From Candidatus Anaerotignum merdipullorum (GTDB lineage: Bacteria > Bacillota > Clostridia > Lachnospirales > Anaerotignaceae): DNA of 64,000 bases. This document shows, piece by piece, positions 17,143 through 25,698 of the stretch (positions are counted from its first letter, which is position 1; the number at the start of each line of letters is the position of its first letter). The notes under the pieces are model-generated. The model was not told the origin of the DNA. It worked only from the letters and a program-made list of their open reading frames with translations, and did not search any database. The stretch is from the NCBI GenBank assembly GCA_019115165.1, contig DXEB01000009.1, positions 23,612 to 87,611 of the forward strand, in the 5' to 3' direction. A program made the position numbers and the translations under genes.

Positions 17143-17835
17143 ATGAAAACAGAACAGAAAATCGCATTCCAAAAGACACTGCCTGTCATGGCTGGCTATC
17201 TGTCCATTGGTATTGCTTTTGGGTTGTTGATGCAGAATATGGGCTATCATGTCTTTTGGGCACTTCTGATTTCTCTGGTTCTTTATGCTGGTTCTATGCA
17301 GTTTGTACTACTGCAGTTTCTAAGCGGCGGCGTTTCTTTGCTGACCGTTGCCGTTATGACGTTGCTGGTCAATAGTCGCCATATGTTTTATGGACTTTCG
17401 TTTATTGACACCTTCCGTCAAATGAAGAAAAAATCTCTTTATATGATACATTCTCTTACCGATGAAACCTATTCTCTGCTTTGTTCTTATGAACCAAAAG
17501 AAGGTATCGACAATCAAAAAGTACGCTTCTATATCAGCTTGTATGACCACATTTACTGGCTCATTGGCACAGCCTTAGGCAGTCTTGCCGGAACATGGAT
17601 TCCCTTTGATACCACCGGTATTGACTTTGCTATGACTGCACTATTCACAGTCATTTTCATCGATCAGTGGAAAAGCGCTAAGAGTCATATTCCCGCTATC
17701 ACGGGTCTTGTTACTGGTATTGGCTGTCTTTTGGCTTTTGGTCCAGATCGCTTTCTTCCACCTACACTACTGTTAAGTGTCGCTGTCTTGCTTGCATGCA
17801 AAAACATCGTTCAAAAAAAAGACCAGGAGGAATAA
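17143..17835 (+). CDS. azlC: AzlC family branched-chain amino acid exporter, large subunit
   Basis: Membrane protein of 230 residues from the ATG at 17143 behind GGGAGG. Typical AzlC features: FQKTLPVMAGYLSIGIAFG near the N-terminus, YAGSMQFVLLQFL (about 49-61), LLVNSRHMFYGLSF (about 76-89) and DHIYWLIGTALG. AzlC works with the small AzlD subunit to export branched-chain amino acids and some analogues. The partner gene starts 3 bases after this stop. Confidence 0.93.
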   Translation: MKTEQKIAFQKTLPVMAGYLSIGIAFGLLMQNMGYHVFWALLISLVLYAGSMQFVLLQFLSGGVSLLTVAVMTLLVNSRHMFYGLSFIDTFRQMKKKSLYMIHSLTDETYSLLCSYEPKEGIDNQKVRFYISLYDHIYWLIGTALGSLAGTWIPFDTTGIDFAMTALFTVIFIDQWKSAKSHIPAITGLVTGIGCLLAFGPDRFLPPTLLLSVAVLLACKNIVQKKDQEE

Positions 17836-17838
17836 TCC

Positions 17839-18174
17839 ATGCTATCATCTGCACAAACATTTGCTGTCATTTTAACCGCTACGGTCTGCACTTTCTTTCT
17901 GCGCGCACTTCCATTTGCGCTATTTGCCGGCAGAGAAATCCCAGTTCCCATCCAGTATCTCGGAAAAACACTTCCACCTGCTGTTATGGCGCTTCTCGTA
18001 GTTTATTGCTTCAAAAGTACAACTGTTTCTTCCCTTGCAGGATTTCTTCCCCAGTTTCTTTGCGTTGCAGTAGTTGCCATGCTGCACTTGTGGAAAGGAA
18101 ATACCCTGCTGAGCATTTTCGGAGGCACCATTTGCTATATGTTTTTGGTCCAAGTCGTTTTCTCTGCATCATAA
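17839..18174 (+). CDS. azlD: AzlD family branched-chain amino acid exporter, small subunit
   Basis: 111 residues with about four hydrophobic segments; GGAGGAATAATCC lies before the ATG. Conserved AzlD patterns are ATVCTFFLRALPFALF (about 14-29), LGKTLPPAVMALLVVYC (about 41-57) and HLWKGNTLLSIFGGT. It forms a two-component exporter with AzlC directly upstream. Confidence 0.93.
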   Translation: MLSSAQTFAVILTATVCTFFLRALPFALFAGREIPVPIQYLGKTLPPAVMALLVVYCFKSTTVSSLAGFLPQFLCVAVVAMLHLWKGNTLLSIFGGTICYMFLVQVVFSAS

Positions 18175-18221
18175 ATTCCTCCATTGCTTTCCTCCAACCC
18201 CTTTTCCATCACTTGTGTAAA

Positions 18222-18261
18222 AAAAAGACTGCGTGTTGTCAAATAACTCCGCAGTCTTTTT
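18222..18261. terminator. Bidirectional terminator between azlD and the SMR gene
   Basis: AAAAAGACTGCG (18222-18233) and CGCAGTCTTTT pair, with A and T runs on both sides. Confidence 0.85.
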
Positions 18262-18267
18262 CGTCAT

Positions 18268-18591
18268 TCAATGCGCTGCTCCAAATAGATTCATCAGCAC
18301 ACATCCAGTCAATACCAACACAATTCCAATGACCGTGGGCAGATTCATTCCCTGATGGAACCAAAACGCAGAAATCAATGCTGTCACAACAATGCCGACA
18401 CCGCTCCAAGTCGCATAAGCAACTCCCAAATGAATCTCCTCTATCGCCTTCGATAACAGAAAGAAGCAGAAGAAATACAACGCCAAACATCCCACTGTTG
18501 GCAGCGGTTTTGTAAACCCCTCTGCATACTTCAGCATAGTTGTTGCCATCAATTCCAAGACGATTGCCCCGCCTAACATCACATATGCCAT
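18268..18591 (-). CDS. Small multidrug resistance (SMR) family transporter
   Basis: 107 residues from 18591 (MAYVMLG) behind AGGAAGGTG; a longer frame exists but lacks a ribosome binding site. Four membrane helices. The membrane glutamate of EmrE/SugE is present at about 13 (AIVLELMATTMLK), and AYATWSGVGIV (about 58-68) is the conserved helix-3 motif. Proton-coupled export of cationic or guanidinium compounds is expected; SugE/Gdx-type versus QacE-type cannot be separated with certainty, though the AYATWSG form leans to the QacE/EmrE side. Confidence 0.9.
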   Translation of the reverse strand: MAYVMLGGAIVLELMATTMLKYAEGFTKPLPTVGCLALYFFCFFLLSKAIEEIHLGVAYATWSGVGIVVTALISAFWFHQGMNLPTVIGIVLVLTGCVLMNLFGAAH

Positions 18592-18779
18592 TTCGAACAC
18601 CTTCCTGTTTGACACCATCCTCATTCCAGCAGCCACAAGCCTGCCATCCTCATTTGCTTTGGATGCTTATGGCTTGCTTTTCCTCTCTATCCCCTGTATC
18701 GCTTCATTCGTACTCGCTCCACAGTCCAATATAAAACACAAACCGTATTCTGGCTCCACACTTCTTTCTCTCACCCATG

Positions 18780-19961
18780 TTATCCCTGCCTTCCCATGGC
18801 ATCCATCACGGTAAATCCTTGTTCTGTCCAAAACGCCTGTAACTGTTTTGCATCTGCCTCTGTCCTGCCCTGTACCGCTTCTGCTTTTCCGCCGCCCTTG
18901 CTGCCAAATTGTTCTTTCAACTTAGCTGCCAAAAGACGCATATCCTCCGTCCGGCTCATCAGCACAAACAAAAACCCTTCTTTCGCCTGTGCAAATACCG
19001 CCGCCGTACCTCGGGTTTTCTCCAATATGGCATCTGCCAAATGCACCGCATCTTTTGAATCAAAATCCTGTACAAAACAGCATACCTGTGCTGTTTCTGC
19101 CTGCCCAGCAAGCAGATGGATCTTTTCCCACTTCATACGGCTGACCATTTGCTGCCAGCGATCCCGCTCCTTTTGCAGGGAACCAACTGCCTGGGCGATC
19201 TGCCCGGTCGGTACGGAAAGCATCTCGGAGATGGCTGCCGCCTGCTCCGTTTTTTGCGCATAATCTGCCAATGCCCGCATTCCGCAGACAATTTCCAGTC
19301 GTGTACCACCCTTATAATTCTGGGCGGACAAAATTTTGATCAATCCAATTTCTCCGGTTTGTTTCACATGGGTACCACAGCAGGCACACCGGTCATATGT
19401 CCCAATTTCCAGAATGCGCACCCGTCCTTCCAATGCTTTTTTACTGCGGTACGCCAATCGTTCCAATTCCTCCTGAGACGGATAGGTCACATGAGACGGA
19501 ATATTCTTCCAAATCGCCTTATTTGCTTCTCTTTCCAACAACAGTAAATCCTCTTGCGGAATTTTCACATTAAAATCAATCAGTATGGTTTCCTTTCCCA
19601 TATGGAAACCTACATTATCACAGCCGTATTTCCTGCAGATAATGCCAGAGAGAATATGCTCTCCCGAATGATTCTGCATCAAATCAAAGCGCCGGTCCCA
19701 GTCAATCTGACCTTCCACCGTTTCACCCACGGTCAGCGGGCGGTCCGTTATATGCTGTACCACACCGTCCTTTTGCTTGACGTCTTTGACCACAGCAGCA
19801 CCTAATCTTCCCAGATCCGCTGGCTGTCCGCCACCCTCGGGATAAAAATAAGTCCTGTCCAGCGTGACCAAAAACAGCTTCTCCATCGGCTCGCAGGAAC
19901 AAACAGTCGCTTCAAATTGTATCGTATAGGCATCGTCCTCATAGCACTTTTTCGTTTCCAT
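18780..19961 (-). CDS. Alanyl-tRNA editing protein, long AlaX form with DHHA1 domain
   Basis: Free-standing editing enzyme that hydrolyses mischarged Ser- or Gly-tRNA(Ala). Start chosen at 19961 (METKKCY) because AAAGGAT is well spaced; 393 residues. The N-terminal part resembles the AlaRS beta-barrel (TYFYPEGGGQPAD, about 36-48). The editing zinc site is HSGEHILSG (HxxxH, about 98-106) and CACCGTH. The C-terminal DHHA1 (C-Ala) domain ends with GSKGGGKAEAVQGR, the conserved GGG-QG loop. No aminoacylation domain is present, so it acts in trans. Confidence 0.93.
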   Translation of the reverse strand: METKKCYEDDAYTIQFEATVCSCEPMEKLFLVTLDRTYFYPEGGGQPADLGRLGAAVVKDVKQKDGVVQHITDRPLTVGETVEGQIDWDRRFDLMQNHSGEHILSGIICRKYGCDNVGFHMGKETILIDFNVKIPQEDLLLLEREANKAIWKNIPSHVTYPSQEELERLAYRSKKALEGRVRILEIGTYDRCACCGTHVKQTGEIGLIKILSAQNYKGGTRLEIVCGMRALADYAQKTEQAAAISEMLSVPTGQIAQAVGSLQKERDRWQQMVSRMKWEKIHLLAGQAETAQVCCFVQDFDSKDAVHLADAILEKTRGTAAVFAQAKEGFLFVLMSRTEDMRLLAAKLKEQFGSKGGGKAEAVQGRTEADAKQLQAFWTEQGFTVMDAMGRQG

Positions 19962-20166
19962 CTGAATCATCCTTTCTGCATATCCCCAAACAGCCCCCCG
20001 GTCCCCGCCGTCAGGGCTTCCATTTTTCTAACAGTACTCTAAACAAAATCCGAACCCTTGTCAAGCCCTCCCTCTGCTGCTCCCTTTTCAAGATAAGCAG
20101 TGGCGGTTCAAACTCCGTCGGTTTCACCAAACACGGCAAACCGTAGTCTTGTAAACAACAGGTGGC

Positions 20167-20172
20167 TATAAT
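20167..20172 (+). promoter_or_regulatory. Probable -10 box for the small membrane protein
   Basis: Perfect TATAAT 31 bases before the ATG at 20203. No good -35 at 17 bases; TTGTAA at 20149-20154 is too close. Confidence 0.4.
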
Positions 20173-20202
20173 ATCATATTCTTATCGTTTGGAGGGATTG
20201 CA

Positions 20203-20382
20203 ATGGTTGCGTGGTATCATAGGCTTGCTTTGATTGGTGTTATGGTTTGTCTGTTCATATTGCCAAAGGTGGTAAAACACGATAAAAGGGACAGAACAAG
20301 GAACTATCTGCTTGAACTTTCTGGGGTAACTCTTGTAGGCGGCATATGTATCGTTGTCTTGGCAACGCTTTATTATGAATAG
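20203..20382 (+). CDS. Small hydrophobic protein, 59 residues, unknown
   Basis: Not recognised. The ATG at 20203 follows TTTGGAGGGATTGC, a strong ribosome binding site. Two membrane helices are seen: ALIGVMVCLFILP (about 9-21) and VTLVGGICIVVLATLYY (about 42-58), joined by a very basic loop (KVVKHDKRDRTRNYL, about 22-36). The charge pattern predicts both ends outside and the loop inside. It has a -10 box upstream and a terminator downstream, so it is an independent plus-strand unit among minus-strand genes. Arg is mostly encoded by AGG and AGA, unlike CGT/CGC-rich neighbours, which hints at a different origin. Possible roles (stress peptide, toxin-like) are speculation. Confidence 0.6.
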   Translation: MVAWYHRLALIGVMVCLFILPKVVKHDKRDRTRNYLLELSGVTLVGGICIVVLATLYYE

Positions 20383-20472
20383 TAACGTTGCATCGCTGTG
20401 TGTCGTGTTCGCAGGTCCCATTTATCGGACCCCTGACTACCGGATTGAATAATCGAATCTCTTGAACCAAGA

Positions 20473-20512
20473 GCAGTCGTTTCCAAATAAGAAAACGACT
20501 GCCTTTTATTTT
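20473..20512 (+). terminator. Terminator after the small membrane protein
   Basis: GCAGTCGTTT (20473-20482) / AAACGACTGC (20493-20502), then a T-rich tail. It lies 90 bases past the stop codon; a smaller GGTCC/GGACC hairpin sits between. Confidence 0.8.
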
Positions 20513-20665
20513 ACATCCAGACAGATATTTTATGAAAATGACGGAACATTTCAATTTTCCTTAAAAAGGGAACTCTGCTGCCTGTCCTCGCAGGAAACCC
20601 ACCAGTAAATGCCAAAAAGGCATGCCGGAATTCTCTCTGGCTGCCCTTTTGTACACGCTGTTTTT

Positions 20666-22588
20666 TTATCCGTTTTCTGTATTCTTTTTTCTGTCTGCCA
20701 TGCACAGTTCTCTTCTGCGCTTGAAACACAACAAAAACAGAAACCCGACCAGAAAAATCCCGACGCACACCGCTGCCATCGGAAATATCTCTGACCATTG
20801 CATTCCCATACCGTTTGGATGTTTCCCTCCTTCTCCGCCCATCTGTTCCGGGATTCCGGGCGGCTGTCTGCCGCCGGGCACCATCTGCTGCTGTATGGTA
20901 TCCTCTGATTCCTCTGCGGAAGGCTGCGCTGTTAGGGTCATCCCTTCCGGTGGCGCTTCCTCTCCGAATGCCATCGTTTGCTCCGTCATTTCCTTTGTCT
21001 GTGCCTGTGGCGGCTGCATGCGTTCTGTCTCTGTTTCCGTCAGGCTTTCCCCTTCTTCTGTGTCCCGGGCGCCTTCTTCCGTTTCCCGGCTTCCTTCTTC
21101 CGCCGCCAGTCCGTTTTGCCCCGGCATCCATTCTCCGCGTCCCATGCCGCCGCCCATTGCCACGGCAAAACTTCCAGTATCAAAGGTCGGCTCTCCACCG
21201 CCCAACTGGCTTTGGATACTTTCCGCCATGGATACGGCAAAATATACCAAAGAATTCGGATCGGACGCATCTGCAGAAGACGCCGCCAAAAACTCCTCAT
21301 AGGTATAAAACGCCGTTGTATCCTGCTCCACGTAAGGCGCAATCAACGCTGCCGTTTCCGCTACCAGTGGCGCCAGATAGGATTCCGTAAAATACGTCTG
21401 TGCAATCTCCAGCAGAATCTCTTCATACAACGTCAGCAGTTCTTCCTGCGCAAGCAGCGTGGTAACCAGCGGTTTTTCCTCGCTGTTGCCCATGCCGCCG
21501 GGCATCTGGGGCTGCTCTGCTTCCTGTGCCATCCTCTCCCATGGACGGTTCGCTTCTTCTGCTGTCTGCGTGGCTTCGCCGTCTCCTTCCGCCGCCGGCG
21601 GCGTCCGCTCCATACTGCCTCTGCCCATATCCATGACCGTCGGATCATATATATCCACACTGCCGCCGCCAAAGCCGCCGAACGAATAATTATAGTCCCA
21701 GGGGATCACAGTAAATACACCATCCTGCTCATACAGATAATAGTTATGTGTTGTCATGCCCAGATAACTGTCGTAATTTGCCAAAGCCACATTTGCCGCA
21801 ATATAACGCAGGGCTTCTTCCTCATCCAGCACTTCCTCCAGCCCTTCGCCGCTTTCCAGCGCTCGCATCAGCGCCAGAATGGCCGATCCATCCGATGTAT
21901 TCTCATTGGTCTTTAAGATCAAACCGGTATACTGCGAAATATCTTCTCCGCGATAGACCAAATCCGAACCGATACCATCCGGTTTATACAAATCTCCATC
22001 ACTATTTCCGAAGGTTCGCTCCAAAAACACTTCATCAATTTGTTCTACCGCCAGATACAATCCCCATTCTTCCCCGTTGATGGTAATATGGGCATAACTG
22101 GTTGCAGGCACCGGAAGCCCAATGGCTTCCATCAGGCGATAGGATATGTATTCCCGCATATAACTGGGATCCCCGTAATTATTATTTAGATTCAGTTTCT
22201 TTAAGCCGTAATAGTTTCCGTTTTCATCATAGTAATCAAAATCCAGCTTAAAGCTGTATCGGTCTGAATCCGAACTTGCCACCGTCGTCAATGAATTATT
22301 GCCTTTGGTTCGGATTGCCGTGTGATACAGCGTTTCTCCATTGATCGTCACACTGGCGTCGTAATAGGTTTCTTCCAACGGATTTTCCAGCATATCCGCA
22401 AAATCCATCTCGTCGATTTCGATATGGATTTCCTGTACCACTCCTTCCGCAAAGAGCTTCTCCAGATAAGCGTATGCCGTACTTTCTTTTTCTTCCGCCT
22501 GCCCGACCCAGATAAACAGAATACCAAACAACACCAACAGCCCCAAACCAGACAAACAGAGCGACCGATATTCCCATCGTTTTTCCAT
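20666..22588 (-). CDS. CotH kinase family protein, membrane-anchored at both ends
   Basis: 640 residues, ATG at 22588 behind GGAGGCGGAG. N-terminal signal anchor (about 10-28), then a CotH domain: RTKGNNSLT (about 93-101), YLAVEQIDEVFLERTFG with GDLYK (about 178-202), and NYDSYLGMTTHNYYLY with VIPWDYNYSFGG (about 277-310), which hold the expected ATP- and metal-binding residues. CotH of Bacillus phosphorylates spore coat proteins. A long acidic Glu/Met/Pro/Gly-rich region (about 480-600) precedes a second helix (about 608-625) and a basic RRR end. It is the last gene of an operon with DUF4956 and VTC proteins, so its target may be a surface protein, or polyphosphate may be involved (inference). 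Confidence 0.9.
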   Translation of the reverse strand: MEKRWEYRSLCLSGLGLLVLFGILFIWVGQAEEKESTAYAYLEKLFAEGVVQEIHIEIDEMDFADMLENPLEETYYDASVTINGETLYHTAIRTKGNNSLTTVASSDSDRYSFKLDFDYYDENGNYYGLKKLNLNNNYGDPSYMREYISYRLMEAIGLPVPATSYAHITINGEEWGLYLAVEQIDEVFLERTFGNSDGDLYKPDGIGSDLVYRGEDISQYTGLILKTNENTSDGSAILALMRALESGEGLEEVLDEEEALRYIAANVALANYDSYLGMTTHNYYLYEQDGVFTVIPWDYNYSFGGFGGGSVDIYDPTVMDMGRGSMERTPPAAEGDGEATQTAEEANRPWERMAQEAEQPQMPGGMGNSEEKPLVTTLLAQEELLTLYEEILLEIAQTYFTESYLAPLVAETAALIAPYVEQDTTAFYTYEEFLAASSADASDPNSLVYFAVSMAESIQSQLGGGEPTFDTGSFAVAMGGGMGRGEWMPGQNGLAAEEGSRETEEGARDTEEGESLTETETERMQPPQAQTKEMTEQTMAFGEEAPPEGMTLTAQPSAEESEDTIQQQMVPGGRQPPGIPEQMGGEGGKHPNGMGMQWSEIFPMAAVCVGIFLVGFLFLLCFKRRRELCMADRKKNTENG

Positions 22589-22603
22589 TCGCTCCGCCTC
22601 CTT

Positions 22604-23281
22604 TTACGCCGCATAGTTACCGTCATAGCTTACCATTACTGCAGACTGCACACCATCCATCCGGCTGATTTCATTGACAAATGTGCTTTGCCCATTTTGT
22701 GGGCATACCTCAAAAATCAATTCCATCCCCTGTTCTCCGGTAATGGTCTTGGATTTGAGCGTCATCCGCTTGACTACTTTTTGCAGCAATTCTGTTACCT
22801 TCTGTTCTGCCTCACTTTCCTCCATTCTGACAATCAACAGGTAAGGGCTGTCTAGCTGCTGGCGGTTTGCAAATACCAGCAGGAAAATTCCAACCACCGG
22901 GCATCCAATGATTGCCAACGGCAATAAAAATGCACCACAGAGAATGCCTTCTCCAATCGCCCAAAACAAAAACACCAAATCCATCGGATCCTTGACCGCT
23001 GTGCGAAAACGCACAATAGACAGTGCACCAACCATCCCCAAAGACAACACCACGTTACTGGTTACCCCTTGAATCACCAGACAAGTGACCAGTAAAATCG
23101 CCAGCAGAGATACATTGAAGCTGCGGCTATACAACACGCCGTTATATGTTTTCCGATATACCAAGTAAATAAAAATGCCAATCAAAAATGCCGCTGCCAA
23201 TGATAGCAGGGTATCCGTCAACGAAAAGCTGCTGAAACTGTCTAAAAATCCACTTTTGAAAATATCTTGAAACGTTGTCAT
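22604..23281 (-). CDS. DUF4956 family membrane protein
   Basis: 225 residues; ATG at 23281 behind GGAGAGAG. Three or four membrane helices in the first 140 residues (TDTLLSLAAAFLIGIFIYLV, LLAILLVTCLVIQGV, LPLAIIGCPVVGIFLLVFA) with the conserved SLGMVGALSIVRFRTAVKDP stretch (about 81-100) that identifies DUF4956. The last 75 residues form a soluble ferredoxin-like domain. Function unknown. It sits 15 bases before cotH and 26 bases after the VTC gene, all same strand, which makes one operon; DUF4956 proteins are commonly found beside VTC-domain proteins. Confidence 0.92.
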   Translation of the reverse strand: MTTFQDIFKSGFLDSFSSFSLTDTLLSLAAAFLIGIFIYLVYRKTYNGVLYSRSFNVSLLAILLVTCLVIQGVTSNVVLSLGMVGALSIVRFRTAVKDPMDLVFLFWAIGEGILCGAFLLPLAIIGCPVVGIFLLVFANRQQLDSPYLLIVRMEESEAEQKVTELLQKVVKRMTLKSKTITGEQGMELIFEVCPQNGQSTFVNEISRMDGVQSAVMVSYDGNYAA

Positions 23282-23307
23282 TTCTTCTCTCTCCTATCCT
23301 TGTTGCC

Positions 23308-23985
23308 TTACCTCAAATAACATGCCGCAAATTTGGAAAACGCCTGCTCTTTCTGTTTCACCGTCAACAGCGTTCGATGGATGATGTCCGGTAAAAAATC
23401 ATCGTACTTTACCTCCATCACCACACGATCCCGCGGCAGTGCCGGCACGATGGGCAGCTGTCGGCAAAAAAACAATTCCGGCTGATCACATCCGCAAATG
23501 TCCCGATCAAAGGTAATCCGTACATTTCCTGGCGCATAGGTAAACGCTTCTCTTGCATAATCCACAATCATCTGCGGACGATACACACCCATGGTCATCC
23601 TGAGATACAGCTCCCGAATCAATGCCCGCTCGTCTTCCACCATCCAAGATGTATCTCCCAAAATCATCCGCATGGTTTCCTCCTCTGTCAGCCGGCATTG
23701 ATATTTATGTCCCGCCGAATACCGCTTGCTTTTCTTTTCCAACCGAATAAAGTCAAACTTCCCGTCATAGCATCGAATGCGGAATTTATCCCGGATGCCG
23801 ATACCATCCAGTTTTTCACGCAGCGCTTTGTGATAGAAATTATCAAAGTACAAAGACCGCACCCGATATCCATCCCGATCGCCATGGATATCCCTATGCA
23901 TAAAGGTTGCCAGTCTTGCTGCCAGCATCCGGCTGTCCGCCATAGACAGGATATATTTGATTTCCGCCCTCCATTGTTCCTTCAT
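23308..23985 (-). CDS. VTC domain protein (polyphosphate polymerase-like)
   Basis: 225 residues from 23985 (MKEQWRAEIKY) behind GAGGTGAGAC. The whole protein is a VTC/CYTH-type triphosphate tunnel domain, like the catalytic core of yeast Vtc4 that makes polyphosphate from ATP. Tunnel residues are visible on successive strands: EIKYILS (about 8), RSLYFDN, FRIRCYDG, FIRLEKKSKR (the EKK with the substrate lysine), RPQMIVDYAREAF, VRITFDRDI and VVMEVKYDD near the C-terminus. Polyphosphate synthesis by bacterial homologues is inferred. First gene of the VTC - DUF4956 - CotH operon. Confidence 0.92.
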   Translation of the reverse strand: MKEQWRAEIKYILSMADSRMLAARLATFMHRDIHGDRDGYRVRSLYFDNFYHKALREKLDGIGIRDKFRIRCYDGKFDFIRLEKKSKRYSAGHKYQCRLTEEETMRMILGDTSWMVEDERALIRELYLRMTMGVYRPQMIVDYAREAFTYAPGNVRITFDRDICGCDQPELFFCRQLPIVPALPRDRVVMEVKYDDFLPDIIHRTLLTVKQKEQAFSKFAACYLR

Positions 23986-24355
23986 TTGTCTCACCTCATT
24001 TCTTTTGGATTCTTCCTTTCTTTTGTAGTATACAAAACAGAATGAAAACATTCATTAACGCAACCTAAAAACTCCATGATAAAATACGCAAAATCTCCTG
24101 TTTTTCGCATGAAACCGTATCCACACCGCTTAGCAAACTCCAAGGCTGGTATCTTATCGGTAGGATACACCCCTGTTTCTTCCTGTGTTTTCTGCAGAAA
24201 CGATATCTCCTTCTCTATTTTCCCCGTTACTTATTTTTTTCTCTTTGAAATACCTGCGCCGCAATCTTTGGCATTTCTCCCCACGTTCACCCAGCATTTT
24301 GTTTTCCCTTCATCAATTCCAATTTTGCAATCCCATCTTCCTCCATTTTCGCATA
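23986..24355. other. Upstream region of the VTC operon
   Basis: About 370 bases without a gene. It holds a TATACT -10 candidate (minus strand, 24033-24028) and an inverted repeat GAATG-AAAA-CATTC at 24040-24053 just upstream of it, a possible operator. The rest, to 24355, is pyrimidine-rich on the plus strand with nothing recognisable. Confidence 0.35.
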
Positions 24356-24394
24356 GAAAAGCGACTGTCTGAGAATTCATCCCAGACAGCCGCT
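24356..24394 (-). terminator. Terminator downstream of the flavodoxin-ferredoxin gene
   Basis: Minus strand GCGGCTGTCTG / CAGACAGTCGC then TTTTC. A second perfect 10-base hairpin (GTTGCAAAAA / TTTTTGCAAC, 24401-24432) precedes it. Confidence 0.7.
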
Positions 24395-24560
24395 CTGTAT
24401 GTTGCAAAAATCCTTTTTTGGCTTTTTGCAACTTCGCTTTATTTCCATATCTCTTTGATAACCGTTTCTCCTTCCAATCCATTTCCAGCAGCAATATTGC
24501 TAAACCGTTTCCAGAAAAAGGAGCGTAATCTGTCACCGCTTCTGCGGTCAGCTCAAACCA

Positions 24561-25376
24561 TTATACAAAATATTCCGGCAACGCTCTGCCTTCGTATAGC
24601 TCTTCCAGTTCTTCTTTATGATAAATATATCCGGGATCGTCAAAATATTTTGCGCCCGTTGGACATTTTTTGATGCATGCACAGCATTTGATACAAATCC
24701 CTTTGCAGGAAAAATCTTCTTTATCAATAGAACCCATCGGACAAACCGCCGCACAGATACCGCAGCCACAGCAAGCATCACTGGTTTTGGGTTTTACCTT
24801 GCGAATGTCAATGGCATTTCCATAACGATCTCTGGGTGTAAAATAGGGACGAATGGGTTCCTCCCCCTTTACATAAGCAGGACCGTCATATTCCCAGCCA
24901 CTTTGCAGCTTTTCTGCCACTTTCTGCGCAAAAGTATGCATCACAGCATAATCCTCTTCATCCGGTCTGCCTGCGGACAACTTTCTGGAGAAAGAATGTT
25001 CGCTGACAAACGCAGCGCCCGCTACCGTACGGAATCCATCGTCCTCCATTAAATTCCGCAGTTCGATCAGCGCATCGTCAAAATTTCGGTTCCCAAAGGA
25101 AACCATCGGAATGCCATATGCTCCGCCGCCGACCACCGTTTTCAAATACGGCAGCAGCACATTGGGCACACGTCCCGCAATGACCGGCGTTCCAAAACAT
25201 ACTAAGTCCGTTTCTGTAAATACCGCCGTTTGCTTGCGCACATCCGGCAATGTAAAATCATATATTTCCATCGGCACACCCAAATGTTCTGCCAAATCCG
25301 CTGCTACCGTTCTGACCGCTTTTTCCGTACCACCTGTTGGGCTAAAATACATCGCCCATACTTTCTTGATTTCCAT
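24561..25376 (-). CDS. EFR1 family flavodoxin-ferredoxin fusion protein
   Basis: 271 residues from 25376 (MEIKKVW) behind AAAGGGGAT. The N-terminal flavodoxin-like domain binds FMN (YFSPTGGTEKAVRTVA, about 9-24; CFGTPVIAGRVP; SFGNRNFDDALIELRNLM). The C-terminal part has two 4Fe-4S clusters: CCGCGICAAVCPMGSI (about 205-220) and CIKCCACIKKCPTGAK (about 230-245). This matches the EFR1 family of anaerobes, thought to move electrons between flavin and iron-sulfur partners. Partner enzyme not identifiable. Monocistronic. Confidence 0.92.
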   Translation of the reverse strand: MEIKKVWAMYFSPTGGTEKAVRTVAADLAEHLGVPMEIYDFTLPDVRKQTAVFTETDLVCFGTPVIAGRVPNVLLPYLKTVVGGGAYGIPMVSFGNRNFDDALIELRNLMEDDGFRTVAGAAFVSEHSFSRKLSAGRPDEEDYAVMHTFAQKVAEKLQSGWEYDGPAYVKGEEPIRPYFTPRDRYGNAIDIRKVKPKTSDACCGCGICAAVCPMGSIDKEDFSCKGICIKCCACIKKCPTGAKYFDDPGYIYHKEELEELYEGRALPEYFV

Positions 25377-25598
25377 CGCAAACAAATCCCCTTTCTTTTC
25401 TTTCTTGCATGTCTCCAATCTCTGTTGTTTTGGTACACATCCACCCGATTTGTCTTTCTTCTATGATACTCTATCCCTCACTGTTTTTCAAGCCACAGTC
25501 TGAAAACCGCATTGCCTTCCATAATACAGCACCGCTCTCCAGACTGCCGGAAGAAAACAAAGTACGCTATGCTTCGGCAAGCGTGACTCATCTGCAAA

Positions 25599-25643
25599 AG
25601 AAAAAAGTCCGAGAAGCGCAAACTGCTCGCTTTGCAAGGACTT
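25599..25643 (-). terminator. Terminator after the 63-residue gene
   Basis: Minus strand AAGTCC...GGACTT with inner AAGCG/CGCTT pairing, followed by T6. It lies about 55 bases past the stop at 25699. Confidence 0.75.
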
Positions 25644-25698
25644 CCTCCATGCCCCTTGTTTTCTTTGACCATAACCAGAAATGAGGCAGCCTATGATT

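Noticed and set aside
18592..18779. Possible gene between the SMR transporter and alaX
   Set aside because: No frame with ribosome binding site; only pyrimidine-rich spacer.
20380..20470. tRNA-like element after the small membrane protein
   Set aside because: Some stem pairing but no cloverleaf, no T-loop GTTCGAAT with matching acceptor arm.
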